Notes under the pieces: generated by a model
Database searches by the model: none
What the model saw: the letters and a program-made list of their open reading frames with translations, nothing else
Told to the model about the DNA's origin: nothing
Position numbers and translations under genes: made by a program
Part shown: one piece after another, positions 22,510 through 33,755 of the stretch
Layout of the letters: every line of letters starts with the position of its first letter
How positions within the stretch are numbered: the stretch's first letter is position 1
NCBI GenBank assembly: GCA_016801845.1
Contig: CM028917.1
Location: 8,076,501-8,140,500 of the forward strand
DNA: 64,000 nt
Direction of reading: 5' to 3'
Origin: Polydactylus sextarius
Taxonomy: Eukaryota > Chordata > Actinopteri > Polynemidae

Positions 22510-25500
22510 AAGATTTTTTTTCTTTAGTTCTTGGAAAGAAGGGAAGAAAAACATGTTTTACTTGAAATAAAAGAAGAGAAAGTAAGAGGCTGCATTTTAG
22601 ACTACATCTAGACATCTTTCAATGATGTTTAAAACTAGTCAAACTGAAAAGTGACAAAGCTAAGTTGGAAAAAATGTTTTTGTGCTTATATTATACATGA
22701 TTTGTATCTCCCCAAATTTCTGTTCTTTGAATTTATGGCTTCAGACTTTTAACAAAATCACAGAGATATAATCATTTTCATTTTTTCTCCTCTGGTTGCC
22801 TTTTTATTGATTTTACAACATTACTCTTGCATGGTTATGGCATCAAGTTACTGTGTCAAGCTTTTAAATACACCTATTGTAACTTTATTGACTGTGATAT
22901 TGCCAGACCACCTTTAGCAAATGTCTTCAAATTCTGAAAGGCATTTACTTGCCCTAAAAGATGAATTACATTACATTTTGATGACCTAACATTAACATGT
23001 TACATCAGGAACAGTAGTGGTTTAAGGTGCCTTGAGTGAACTCACTGTTCAGCTGTCTAGGTCACCCACACAGAAATCCACCACTGATCAGGAATGTCCT
23101 GAAGGACTTTCATAACATCTGGCACAGATGTTCACCTGCACTAAAGCATGAAATCAACAGAATTAGGTGGCTAAAGGACAAAGGTCACAGTGACCTCACA
23201 AAAGCGTTTGCTGCGATATCTAAAGTGTGTCTTTAAACCTCCATCGTTAAGGCGCCAGATGAAAGTAAATAGATAATCAAACTTCGTTTTCTGATCACAT
23301 ACCTAAACAGGATGCCATTATCTCAGCCTCCAGGTCTACTTTGAGGAACACTGGAGTTATTTTCAATCAAAACATGTACTTTGGCTCACATATAACACAA
23401 GTCTCTAGATTTTTTTTACTCATGCAAACATTCTGTCTCAAAAGGAGGCTGAAAGTTAACTCGAGTTTATTACCTCTAGACTGAACTATTGTAATTCTGT
23501 TTTATCAAGACGTTCCAGTTACTCATCAAAAACCTTCACTTGGTCCAACATGCTGAAACCAGAGTACTGTCAGGAAGTAGGAACAGAGATCATATTTTTT
23601 CAATGTTGACATTTCATCTTGTAAAAACAAAAACCTGCTGCCTTGGCTGATTATAATAGTATACAATGGCTGTTCCTGGTTTTCCTCTCCTATTTCTTCC
23701 CCACCTTCCTCACTGTACCCTCCTTCTCTCTTTTTACTGTTTTTTTCTTTCTTTTCACTCCAACTGTGCAAACCTGTACAAACTGAGTTGAACTGAAATT
23801 TAATTTTATTGTCCTTCCACTTCCTTCCACTAAGGTGCTTGTTTTGATTATTTTATGTAAGTGATGTACCTGGTTCTGATCTCTAAAAAAATACTGACTT
23901 AAACGTTTAACTTAGACGTTTAAAATTGTCCATTTGACATGTCCATGAGAAAATGTGATGTTTTTCTGTCACTATAAGCTAAAAAAAACTGCTGTGGATT
24001 GATCAAACACAGAACAGTGACACTGACGAAACAACATGTTTAGTATCTAGCACAGCGCTGAGACAGCTGGAGTGAAAAACAAACAGACAGAAGAGTCATC
24101 AAACTTCCTGCCAACTGGTGTTACTCACTCACATTCTTTCTCTGTTGCATCAAAAAATAAGCTTTTCGTTCTGACGCCAAAGCCAAACAAGATACAAACA
24201 ACATTCTTCCAGTCATCAAATCAAAGATAAATATCACTACAACAATCATATTTAGTCTGTGGGTAAACACAAACACGACAAAGTGTAATGGGAACTTCCA
24301 TGGGCTGGGTGAAGAGGTTTTTAGGCATTTTGCCTTAATCATATCAGGAAATAAATTCAGTTGTAGCAAAAGTTAGGGGAACTTATGGAGATAAAATCAC
24401 AAAAACCTTGTAACTTAGAGTTACGTAAGGCTGTCGGAATAATAAAACAGCCTATTAAAAGATCAAGTAAAGACTTTTCTGCAGTGTCTAATCAGATACT
24501 TCTTTTGACTTCAATCTTCCACAGAGGCTTAGTTTTCACATTTCTCTAAACACCACAAAGCAAAACCCACCGTCTCTAATCAAACCACTCATGTTTATTT
24601 CAGTAAGTAAATGTGTCTTGAAATCAGACCAAACGTACCTTGTACTACTCATAACTGTGTTCTCATGTGTCATAAGTCTGAGGCTCGACAAAGGGATTTA
24701 TTCAAATGAGGCGACATCACTTGGCTGAACATTCAATTCATTGAGAGATAGAAAGAACCTTATAATCTGCACAGCCTGTAGTAATATATTGTGAACACAA
24801 AAAAGAAAATGGTCATAAAACGTTTCTTTGCCTGTCACAGGCTCCGTGTTATTGCAACATTCACCTGTGAAGTACTGGACGATCTAGTCAGACAGTGTAA
24901 CAGCTTTGTTGACAGCTGTTCTAGTTTCTTGTGTTTTTCTTTCCTTGTGCCACAGAACAATGGAGAAGGACAGAGATAAGATAAGAAAAAAAAAAAACAA
25001 ACAGAGGTGAAACATCAGACATAAAACAAATAAAAAAAAAACAACAAATAATAAAAAACAAATAATGCCAATTTAAGTGCATAAAGTATGAGAGAATATG
25101 TAGAAAAAAAGACAATAAAGACAAAGATAAAGAAAGAAGGAAAATGCAGGCTTGTTTCAGCAACTGATCTGGGCCATCCAAACACACTGGGAGACAACAT
25201 TTAATTGAATAAAAACACACTGAAGCTAAACACCAAACAATACTGTAATGACTTACTGTAACTATGTAGTCTACCTAAGTTGAAAATGCTTGTATGGTGG
25301 TTAAAAAAAGTAGCTCAGCCAGCAGCAAATTAACAAGTTAGTGTGTTAAAACAGCCTGATTCTTTTCTTATTGGATTCTCAGTCCTTCTACATTTGTATT
25401 CTCCATGTAACTCATTTATTTGTAAAATGAATACTGATTCATTTATTTCAGAGATGATTTGTACAAATATGCTTCATCCGCATCTTAAATAACTATAGCT

Positions 25501-26040
25501 ATCATGCAAGTAGCTGTGATAAAATGTTTTCAAACAATGTTCAAAACATTTTTAAATCTAAATGTGTTTCCTGATCCGAAGGGGACAAAATGCCTGAAAC
25601 CTCCTTCCCTCTGGTGCTGAACTTTACCAATTCGTCAGTTCAACAAAAACAGAATGAGAGTTGCACTGTTGACTGAGAATTACCTTTTGATTTGATGACA
25701 GGAAGGATGTTGTCTTTATTTATTTATTTATTTTATTTTATTTAGGTGCTGGAATGAAAGGCTTGTTACACTGCAGAGACACACTAAGTATCAAAGAAAC
25801 ATGCGAGTGAAAAACGTGAATTGGCAGCCTGAGGCAGTCTGACTCAGCTACTTAACCAGTCTCACATTTGAGACATTATCTCTTATGTAGTCATCATTAT
25901 TGTTTTTTCATGTTGTTTGACTTTAAACATTGCACCTTATATGAATAAAAGTCAAAAAATAGTTTTATAGAAAACCTAAAACTTTTACCTCTCTTTTAAG
26001 TCTGGTGTGACATGTTCAGCTTCACTGCATTGGAACTTGC
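22510..26040. other. Spacer between the inverted Phafin-like copies
   Basis: About 3.5 kb, AT-rich, with poly-A/T runs (for example 24987-25000 and the TTTA repeat 25717-25744) and one LINE fragment (23330-23600). I see no gene. Confidence 0.6.
23330..23600 (+). mobile_element. L2-like LINE fragment
   Basis: Reading plus, the segment follows the order of a familiar fish L2-type LINE 3' coding region. It has a stretch equal to '..GVIF(D)Q(D)M..', then 'attctgtctcaaaaggaggctgaaa', then 'ttattacctctagactgaactattgtaattctg', then 'ttcacttggtccaacatgctgaaaccagagtactgtcagg'. Frames are broken and both ends are missing. It sits between the two Phafin-like copies, so it could have contributed to their rearrangement. 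Subfamily is not determined. Confidence 0.7.
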
Positions 26041-26057
26041 CTCATTGGAATTTACCA

Positions 26058-26088
26058 TGACGTCACCAGGAAACGCTACTACTATAAA
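26058..26088 (+). promoter_or_regulatory. CRE plus TATA promoter of Phafin-like copy 2
   Basis: A perfect CRE octamer TGACGTCA (26058-26065) is followed 17 nt later by TATAAA (26083-26088), 46 nt upstream of the ATG at 26135. Spacing suits a TATA promoter with a very short leader. It suggests cAMP/CREB-ATF responsiveness. Confidence 0.65.
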
Positions 26089-26117
26089 TTAATCTGTCAC
26101 CGGCCATGCACGTTAGA

Positions 26118-27342
26118 TCATAGACAGAGCTACAATGATGGACCAGCTCTCATTTGTGAAGGAGAACCGTGACCGTATCCAGGCGGTGGAGAATTCCTTT
26201 GGTCCTTCAGGACGGACTCTGTCCAAGCCTGATCGGGTTCTGATCGGAGAGGGCCGTCTGATAAAACAGGGTCGTCGGAAGCATCAGATGAAAGCCTTCT
26301 TCCTCTTCAACGACATCCTGGTCTACGGCAGCATCATTGTAAACGGCCGCTGGCACAAAAAGCAGAAGATCATCCCTCTAGGTGAGGTACTGTGGACACT
26401 AGGCTCCATCCACTCAGATACAAAATATCCAAAAAGAAAAGGAAAATATGATCAAACTGGCATTTGTATCATCGTAAACTGTAATGTGACTCTGTGGCCT
26501 GTGTGGTTATGATTGCTTTGTTGCAGCTTATTGGTGGAAATTTAATACTAACACATTTTTAAGCATTGTCAAAAAAATAAAACTTTTGAGTTGTGAGTGA
26601 ATAATTTTTTTAGTAGAGGAACTTGTTGACTGTAGCAAAGTATCCATGTCTTATTTCCTCCATCTTCTCTGTAATTTCAGAGGACATCCAGCTGGAGGAC
26701 TTGGAGGATGGCGTGGGACTGAAGAACCAATGGCTTATCCGTACACCACGCAAGTCCTTTTTTGTGTCCGCCAATACATACGAGGAGAAACGGGCCTGGA
26801 TGGATCACATTGAGGACTGCCGGACCAGCCTGCTACAGGGCGGCAGCTGCAAACCCAGCTCCAACTTTGCTGTTTCCTGGATCCCAGACCAAGCCGCCTA
26901 CAAGTGCATGCGCTGCTTGGCTAAGTTCACACCAACCAACCGTCGACACCACTGTAGAAAATGTGGCTTTTTGGTATGTAATTCATGCTCCAAGTGGCGA
27001 GCAGTGATTGACCACATTCACCCCACTAAGAAACAGAGGATCTGCAGTCTCTGTCACAGAACCAGTAAAGAAGATGAGATAGCTCGCCAAAGGGGAGACA
27101 GCACTGGAAAGAACAGCTCAGAGGAGGAGGAGGAGGAGGATGTGCCAGCATCCAGCGATGAAGAGGAGGAGATGATGCAGAACTTCACTCCCAGCAACTG
27201 GCTGGACTCCGATATGGGCAGATGGAGACAGATTGGCACTCAGCTCACTGACGATTAGTGCAGCAGTTCCCCAAGTAAAATGTAACCACATCAAGACTCT
27301 TCCATAACTGATTGTGTTCACCATCATAAAGCATCATATTGA
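26118..27342 (+). repeat. Right arm of the large inverted repeat
   Basis: Reverse-complement partner of 21144-22420; see that entry for boundaries. The shorter intron in this arm lacks a stretch of about 41 nt present in the left arm and a small insert near the 5' splice site. Confidence 0.9.
26135..27258 (+). CDS. Phafin-like PH and FYVE domain protein, copy 2
   Basis: Exons 26135-26381 and 26681-27258 encode 274 aa, 98% identical to copy 1. Differences are at residues 2 (M/I), 7 (F/C), 166 (T/K), 167 (P/T), 222 (D/N) and 242 (D/N). It keeps the FYVE-consensus FTPTNRRHHCRKCG and all zinc ligands, plus the PH domain and the acidic tail. An in-frame TAG lies 18 nt upstream of the ATG, so the start is firm. 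It is transcribed away from copy 1. With its intact CRE and TATA box it is the better candidate for the ancestral or main functional gene. Endosomal phosphoinositide binding is inferred from the family, not seen directly. Confidence 0.92.
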
Positions 27343-27830
27343 ACAATGATCATAATATTACAAAAACTGATCTGCTGAATGCACTGAGACCAACAGGTAA
27401 TGTAGATGCCATGGTGGTTTATGGTTTATGATCGCAACAAGCCACCATATCTGTTACTATGTTTATTTCATATATGTGATTTCAAAAGCAGTAGTTCCAG
27501 ATTGACATTTTGTCATTGCTTTGAAAGTACAGACTTGATATTATGTGGCTTTGGAAATTGAGTTAAGTTGGATCTTGTCTCTTGCTGGCTCATAAGACTA
27601 TAGTTTGCATGATAAAATACTAAAAACTTAAGTCACACTCAACCAAACAAACTTCAAAGAGACAAACTCTTTGAAGCCATGAGGGTCAAACTTCAGCTTA
27701 ACTTGTGAAATGACTCCGTCAAACAGAGACATCTAGTGGCCACTCTGATAAGTGGATGTTGGGGATCATTTGAGTATCTCAGGTGGCTTTATGGAAGAGC
27801 ACACAAGCACACAGTAGACTTTTAATTTTC

Positions 27831-27836
27831 TTTATT
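27831..27836 (-). terminator. bglap: bglap polyadenylation signal
   Basis: TTTATT on plus is AATAAA on minus, about 180 nt past the osteocalcin stop codon. Confidence 0.7.
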
Positions 27837-28017
27837 TAGTTTCATCACACTATACTACAGGCTGAAACAGCAGAATTACAGAAAATTCTGTGACTCATTT
27901 GTTTTCTCATGCTTTTATGCGCAACAGCAAAGACAAAATTAAGCTTAAAGGTCATGATGCAAATTAAAAACAAGACAAGTTGTGCTGAGCGATTAGTTTC
28001 TTTCATGGTTTGGCATC

Positions 28018-28149
28018 TTAATAGGGGATTGGTCCATAGTAGGCGGTGTAGGCGGCGATGATTCCACTCACGTCCATCATGTGCTCACAAGCCAGGTTGG
28101 CCTCACATACTTCTCTCAGGCTGAGTGGAGAGAGAGAAACGGTTAAAAA

Positions 28150-28190
<41 letters not shown>

Positions 28191-28987
28191 CTGTCCACTG
28201 CTGCTGCTTATATGTGATGTGAAAGGAGGATGTGTTAAATACCTCTCCAGCTGAGTTGGAGATAACTCTCCAGCAGCTCTCTTCTGTCTCACCACTGTGG
28301 AAGCATGATCCCTCTCCACAAACAAACCTGTACATCAGTTTAAAAAAATTAATCCAATGAAAATATATGAAACGTGGAATACGTAGAGAAGTAAGTCACT
28401 TAAAAACCAAAATGGTCCATTTGTAGAGTCCATATTACATGTGTAAATGTACATACAAAACATGTGTAAATAGACTTTGTAAAATATATGTAACTGTGAA
28501 TATCTAAATCTGTATTTTTTACTGCTAAATTGTTGTTCTTAATATTGTTATTGTAATCAGTAAGTCAAGAAGTTTACTTTTTTTTTCTTTAAATAAACCT
28601 GCTTCATAAACTGTATCAGAGTAAACGTACAAAACAATCAAAATCCTGCTGCTGAATCATGATCTTACCCTCCTGAGGAGGCTGGTCACCGGCAGGCTGG
28701 GAGCCGGTGGAGACATCTGTCAAACATGAATAATGATGATTTATTACATTTGTAGCTGAAGAAGTGGCTCTCTTTTAAAGTGATTCCACAAAAGTTCAAC
28801 AAAATAATCGTGCAGTTTTAAAAGAAACTATTACAGAATTGTTAAGAAAGTTAGCAGTCAAGAAATAATATTAAGTTGTTGTTTTAATAAAGAGCTTTTC
28901 TAACATATAAAACCCTGTTGTTCTCTTACCTGAAGTCAGACAGATGACAGCCAGGGAGCAGACAACCAGGATGGCCAAAGTCTTCAT
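28018..28987 (-). CDS. bglap: Osteocalcin (bone Gla protein)
   Basis: Secreted vitamin K-dependent calcium/hydroxyapatite-binding protein of bone. Four coding exons (28987-28930, 28716-28669, 28327-28243, 28120-28018; 294 nt) give 97 aa. Residues 1 to about 18 are a signal peptide (MKTLAILVVCSLAVICLTS). A propeptide ends in the furin site RQKR (49-52). The 45-residue mature protein starts AAGELSPTQLESLREVC. Expected Gla positions are E63, E67 and E70; the disulfide pair is C69/C75; the C-terminus is AAYTAYYGPIPY, typical of fish osteocalcin. Introns are in phases 1, 1 and 2. A (CA)n microsatellite lies in the last intron. A TATA box is about 110 nt upstream of the ATG. The gene lies directly downstream of mgp on the same strand. 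It was first suspected to be MGP, but the propeptide and YYGPIPY end identify osteocalcin. Confidence 0.97.
28155..28187. repeat. (AC)n microsatellite in bglap intron 3
   Basis: About 16 uninterrupted AC units between coding exons 3 and 4 of osteocalcin, close to the acceptor side. Confidence 0.95.
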
Positions 28988-29095
28988 CTTTAAGCTTCTT
29001 TCTTCACCAGGTCGGATGTTCTGTCACTCTCTCCTCTTGTTCTCTTGCTCTTTCTTTCTGTCCTCTTACACATATATACATAGATACACACTGGG

Positions 29096-29101
29096 TTTAT
29101 A
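29096..29101 (-). promoter_or_regulatory. bglap: bglap TATA box
   Basis: TATAAA on the minus strand (CTATAAACCC) 109 nt upstream of the ATG, implying a leader of roughly 80 nt. No alternative noncoding exon is needed. Confidence 0.65.
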
Positions 29102-31020
29102 GATGCGGCCCTCACCGTGACATGGATATGTGATTGGTTGGGGAATCATGTATCACACACCCACACAGACACAGAAATACACACCTCCACAGAAAACACA
29201 TTTTATACATATGTTTGCGCTCACACAAGTAAATGCATAGAGAAAGAATGGGGGCTCTCTGCTTCCAAATAGTGGGTATTTGCTTTTAAAACGTGGGTGA
29301 TGAGAAAATCAAAAATGTGTGACGAAACAACAGTCACAACAACGTTTCTGCACCTCCTGTAGGTCATTTTAGCTGCTAAAAAAGTAGATCATCTTTGGGA
29401 ATTGTTGTTTATATGTGCTTCTCATTTTCTTTTCTGCTTCTTTTGCATTAGAAGTTTCAGGTTTTTCAATAAAGTTAAGAGAACAACTGAATAATGATAA
29501 TAATAAAAAAAAAAAAAAAAAAAAACAGACAGAAAATGATGTAATGTGGCTGCAAAATGAAGCTGCACCATCACGAGATGGCTTCACTGTCTGATTCAGT
29601 TGATAATAAAAAAAAAAAAAGGTTTGATGAAACTTAAGAAATGCAATGCCAGCTGGCAGCCTGGAGAGGTCAGAGTTTTACTGTGCGCCCACACACTTGC
29701 AGAGTTCATGAGGCGGAGAGATCCATGTAACGCAACCTGAAACCGCTGGCCCACATTATGTGACATGATTTTAATCTGCGGAGTTTCTCTTTTATTACAA
29801 ACCTTAGTGATTTCCTACATGGGAGAATGCAAGATTTAGAAACAAACCCAATATTTGAAAATTTAAGGAGGGTAATTTCAAACATGGGAAGATATTTTTA
29901 CCAAAACAAGTGGGTGGCTTACCAATACAGCTACAGAAACATGTCATTTAATTTTAATCAAAATGTAACTTTCTTCTTTTGTGTGTGTAAATGTTTGACG
30001 ATTCTCTAATTCTTTTGTATTTTACTGATTTATCAGAAAGGGAATACTGCTGCTAATGTGCTGATGTGCTGTGGCTTCAATACACAACATATTACCATAG
30101 TTACATTTCCAAAATCAAGCCTTTGAACCTCCTTAATTTATAATATGAAAATGTCTCCCATAGATCTTTTTCTCTTTCTTGCCGCTCTTGTTGCTTTTTT
30201 TGACGGGATATTTAGACTCTGGATCGGGTCTGACAGCATTACATGAGCTGTAATTTCACTGTCTGGGTCAGTCTTGGTGCCTTGTCTCATTTCAGGGACA
30301 GACTTCAAGGATTCAACCTCAGGACGGCTTTAATTGTGCGCATTCGTGGCCTTGTGGCAACATGAAAAAACAAACATTCAATACAACTTGTCTTTTTAGG
30401 TCTGAGCCGCGCTGAGACCTACAGAGCGTTGACCTGTCTTTGTTTCTGTGACTGTCTGGAGCAGCCAGGATACCGGCACACACAGATGTGTGGTTCATTG
30501 CACAGTTTTCTCATGAGATTACAGGAAACCAGATCTCGACTACACATATTAAAAATCAGCTGCGCTCGTGTGCTTCCAGTAATTTGTGTCCTGGATTAAC
30601 CTTTCAACAAGGCGGAGGCTGGAAGCACCTAAATGTTTTCACTCAAGCAGAGATAATTTTTCCACTGAAAGCCACCTCAATTGTTTGATTTTGATTCTCA
30701 GATGGTTTCATTTAAATTGAAACTCATTGAAACAGTTTAGATCTACTGTAGCAACAAAAATCAAAGATTAGTGAAAACCTTGAGGACTTTTACAATTAGC
30801 CATTTCATCTTGAGCACTCACATGAGCCAGATGTATAACTAACATCTGCCGCTTAGTGCAAACACTGGCACTAACTTCAAATCTTCTCTTGCTCTCTCTC
30901 TCTCTCACACACACGCACACACACATGCACGCACACACACATGCGCACGCACACACACACACACACATTCACACACACTGCTTGGTGTAGAAAAAAATAT
31001 AACTCAAACAGGATTATGGC
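29102..31020. other. Intergenic between mgp and bglap
   Basis: About 1.9 kb containing poly-A runs (29503-29525, 29607-29620) and a compound CT/CA repeat (30892-30979). It should carry the osteocalcin upstream regulatory region. No gene is seen. Confidence 0.6.
30892..30979. repeat. Compound (CT)n(CA)n(CACG)n repeat
   Basis: CTCTCT runs into interrupted CA repeats with GCACAC and ATGCGCACG units. It lies just past the mgp 3' end in transcript sense. Confidence 0.9.
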
Positions 31021-31040
31021 AAAACCCCAACAAAGGGAGT

Positions 31041-31046
31041 TTTATT
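31041..31046 (-). terminator. mgp: mgp polyadenylation signal
   Basis: TTTATT on plus (AATAAA on minus), about 410 nt beyond the mgp stop codon; the best candidate in the 3' flank. Confidence 0.55.
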
Positions 31047-31451
31047 TAATTTTGTTTAAAAGCAATGAGAAATTATCACTGACAGCAGTGCTGGCCTGGA
31101 TAAGTAGGCAGATAATGTAAGAAATGGTTAGTGCATAGTGAGCAAAACATTTCATTCAAGCATATCCCATAAAGCTCATAAATGCTGGGAAGGTGTGATA
31201 ATAGGGGATAAAAGTTATCCTGAGATTACACAAGAGATGGACCGTGAGTTTCTACACTGGTATAATGACAGCTTGTTGTGAGATTTGAGCCACGCTGGAT
31301 GTCTCAGTGTGTATAAAAAGTGTTTTTTTTCACATCTAATAACTACATGAGTTATATTAAAGTTGTGATATGTGGAGTGCAGAAATATGTAGTCATATCT
31401 GGGTGGTGATGATGATGATAATTCTGCATTTGAGAGGCTGATACTTTGAGA

Positions 31452-32363
31452 TTAGTATCGACGAACAGCAGTTGGTCTCTGAAGCTGAGCCTGATTCCGG
31501 TTACCGTAGTACCGTTGATAGGCTTGCTGGTAACCATGGCGATAAGCATAGAGGCGGCATGGAGAGTAGTCCTCGCAGATCTCTGCACGCCTCTCCGCCG
31601 GAGACTTTGGCGGTCTGGACAGGAAATGGGGAGAACTGTTAATATTGCAAACTTTATTACTGCAGCCTCAGGCTCAGTGTGTTGGTGTCAGCAGATGTTT
31701 CATGATGTAAATCCTTTATTTTAATGATCTCCAATATCACATGTGTTTTCTTCTTCGCCAGCTTGTGGCTTTTCAATATGTGCAAGATAAAGTAAGCTTT
31801 ATGTGTCTGCGGTCATGTGTTTTACCTGATGAAGTAGTTGGAGCCGACCCCAGTATACCCATTGCCCCTTTGTGGGGGGATGAACGAGTTGGCACGGCTT
31901 GCAGGCATAAACAAATCTGCAACCACAAAACTTTTACTACACGAAAAAGCCATCATTTAATTGAGCCAAGCATGCAATTGATCTGGGTCAGGTGAAATAA
32001 AGGATGAAGAGGATGAGGGTGTCATTAGTGAGGGGTGAAAATGAGGATTAAATATATTACACTGTGGAGCAGGCTGTGTCATGTTTGTTAGAATTGCATG
32101 CATGTTTTCCCATGAACGAGAGACAACATTTATTTAATCACCTTCATCGGATTCTGTGCTTTCATGAGAGTCTACGGGAAAAACATGGAACCGGGTTAAT
32201 CATAAATGATGAATTGCCGTCTGACTGGGACATATTACAGTTTATAAATAGATAATAACTGCTGAATGATAGGGGCATGGGGATGTCAGGTGGGATCTGT
32301 ACCATAGCAGACGCAGAGAGAGATGGCTGCACAGAGCACCAGAAACTGAATGAGGCTCCTCAT
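31452..32363 (-). CDS. mgp: Matrix Gla protein
   Basis: Secreted vitamin K-dependent inhibitor of soft-tissue and cartilage calcification. Coding exons (32363-32303, 32171-32142, 31916-31826, 31614-31452; 345 nt) give 114 aa. Residues 1 to about 19 are the signal peptide (MRSLIQFLVLCAAISLCVC). SHESTES (22-28) is the conserved phosphoserine region. ANSF (39-42) is the carboxylase-recognition AxxF motif. ERRAEICEDYSPCRLYAYR holds the Gla-domain core with the C74/C80 pair. The tail is Arg/Gln-rich (QLQRPTAVRRY). No furin site precedes the Gla domain, as expected for MGP. The 30-nt second exon is supported only by splice sites and frame, but it restores the motif exactly. Intron phases 1, 1, 2 match those of the adjacent osteocalcin gene. 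Confidence 0.96.
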
Positions 32364-33377
32364 CCTGGAGGCTTGTTTATCTGCCTGCCTGCCTGCTGGA
32401 CGAGAGGAAAAAGGTGTTTCAGTGAGTGATGCCAGCAAACAAATAAGAAATAATAGTTTGGGTGAAAAATAAGAGAAAAAGGAAAGAGGTTGAATTGGCT
32501 CCGATTATGAATCTGAGGGTAAACAGAGAACAGAGAACCACAAGTAGGGATAAGACGGCTGAAAGCGGCAAAGTCCCTTGTGGGCTGGAGGCAGCCACAT
32601 ATGAGCACCATGGTGTACATATACGTGTGTATGTGCTGGAAAGTTGCTGCCAAATTTCTGTATGGAACGAAGACAAACCAAAGTTAGATACTTGAGACCA
32701 GACTGAAGACTTTCATGTGGATAAACAAGTGTTCAGAGGTTCAGAGGGTCCGTTTGTAGCAAAAAAACAATAAAAGAATAGTTGTGGCTGAGAATAGTTG
32801 TCTAACTGCCAACTAATGGAGTCCACGTGCACTTATGTCTAATGCAGGGAGATAGACTGTAATTATATAGAAGCAGGTATGGCTCAACATACACACATAC
32901 TCATATTGTGCACGTAGATTATACGTGTACATGCATATGCACAAAACAACATGCAGAAGTGACCTATGGCAAAGCATGTGGCACCTGTGCAAACAGCAAC
33001 GCCAGATGTCTGTAACATCCCAACACACACACAGACACACAGACACACACACGGGCTGTAATCGCATGCCTGCAGTGCATTAAAGCTTTCATCCCCATCT
33101 TCTGTTTGTGGGATTTGGACAGGATTCTGTTTCAGCAGCCCTACTTTTCACAGTCAATAGCAGCTTTCATTATACATACACACACACTCACACACACAAA
33201 TCTGTGACACATGCTCTCTCTCTCACACACACACACAGAGTGCTCATAACATCAGGCCCCTCAGGCATGTCTTGGCTTCGGTCGAACCCAGACTCACAGT
33301 GGGCACAGAAACAGCAAGCCTGAGGCGAAAAGTTCAAAAAGAAACATCCAAAGACTGGCAAGCACAGCCAGACAAGG

Positions 33378-33403
33378 GTGTGTGTGTGTGTGTGTGTGTG
33401 TGT
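33378..33403. repeat. (TG)n microsatellite in the mgp 5' UTR intron
   Basis: About 13 TG units. Smaller CA/CTCT runs at 33175-33238 lie in the same intron. Confidence 0.95.
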
Positions 33404-33755
33404 CAGGTGCTGATTAGTTTTCACAGATTTTTAATTCCCATCGAAATCTTTGTAGGGGTCCTAGTGGGTTCATAGCTGTGTTCTTCCTGCAGGCAGAATG
33501 TACCCACCTCACTGGAAAAAAGCCCCTGGCATGATGCTAGAAGTACACGGAGCCAAACCAAGGCCACATACTAAGAACTGTGTACATAAACAGTATGCAT
33601 AAACTATAGGCCTTTTGTACTTTAAGGACAGCAGCATTATAATAAAAAAACTCTAAACATGCATTTTTAGATGTCACCTAATAAATAAAATCTGCAAACT
33701 TGTTTAAAAGACATAAGCTACTTCTATTTTTCACCTGTTCCTTTAATGTACTCAC

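Noticed and set aside
23036..23236. 66-aa open frame between the Phafin-like copies
   Set aside because: No domain or gene context; possibly part of the nearby degraded retroelement, but not supportable as a gene.
28018..28987. Calling this gene matrix Gla protein
   Set aside because: The furin site, the short mature peptide and the YYGPIPY terminus are osteocalcin features; the true mgp is at 31452-32363.
29456..29525. Processed pseudogene suggested by CAATAAAG followed by a poly-A run
   Set aside because: No upstream coding similarity or target-site duplication could be seen.
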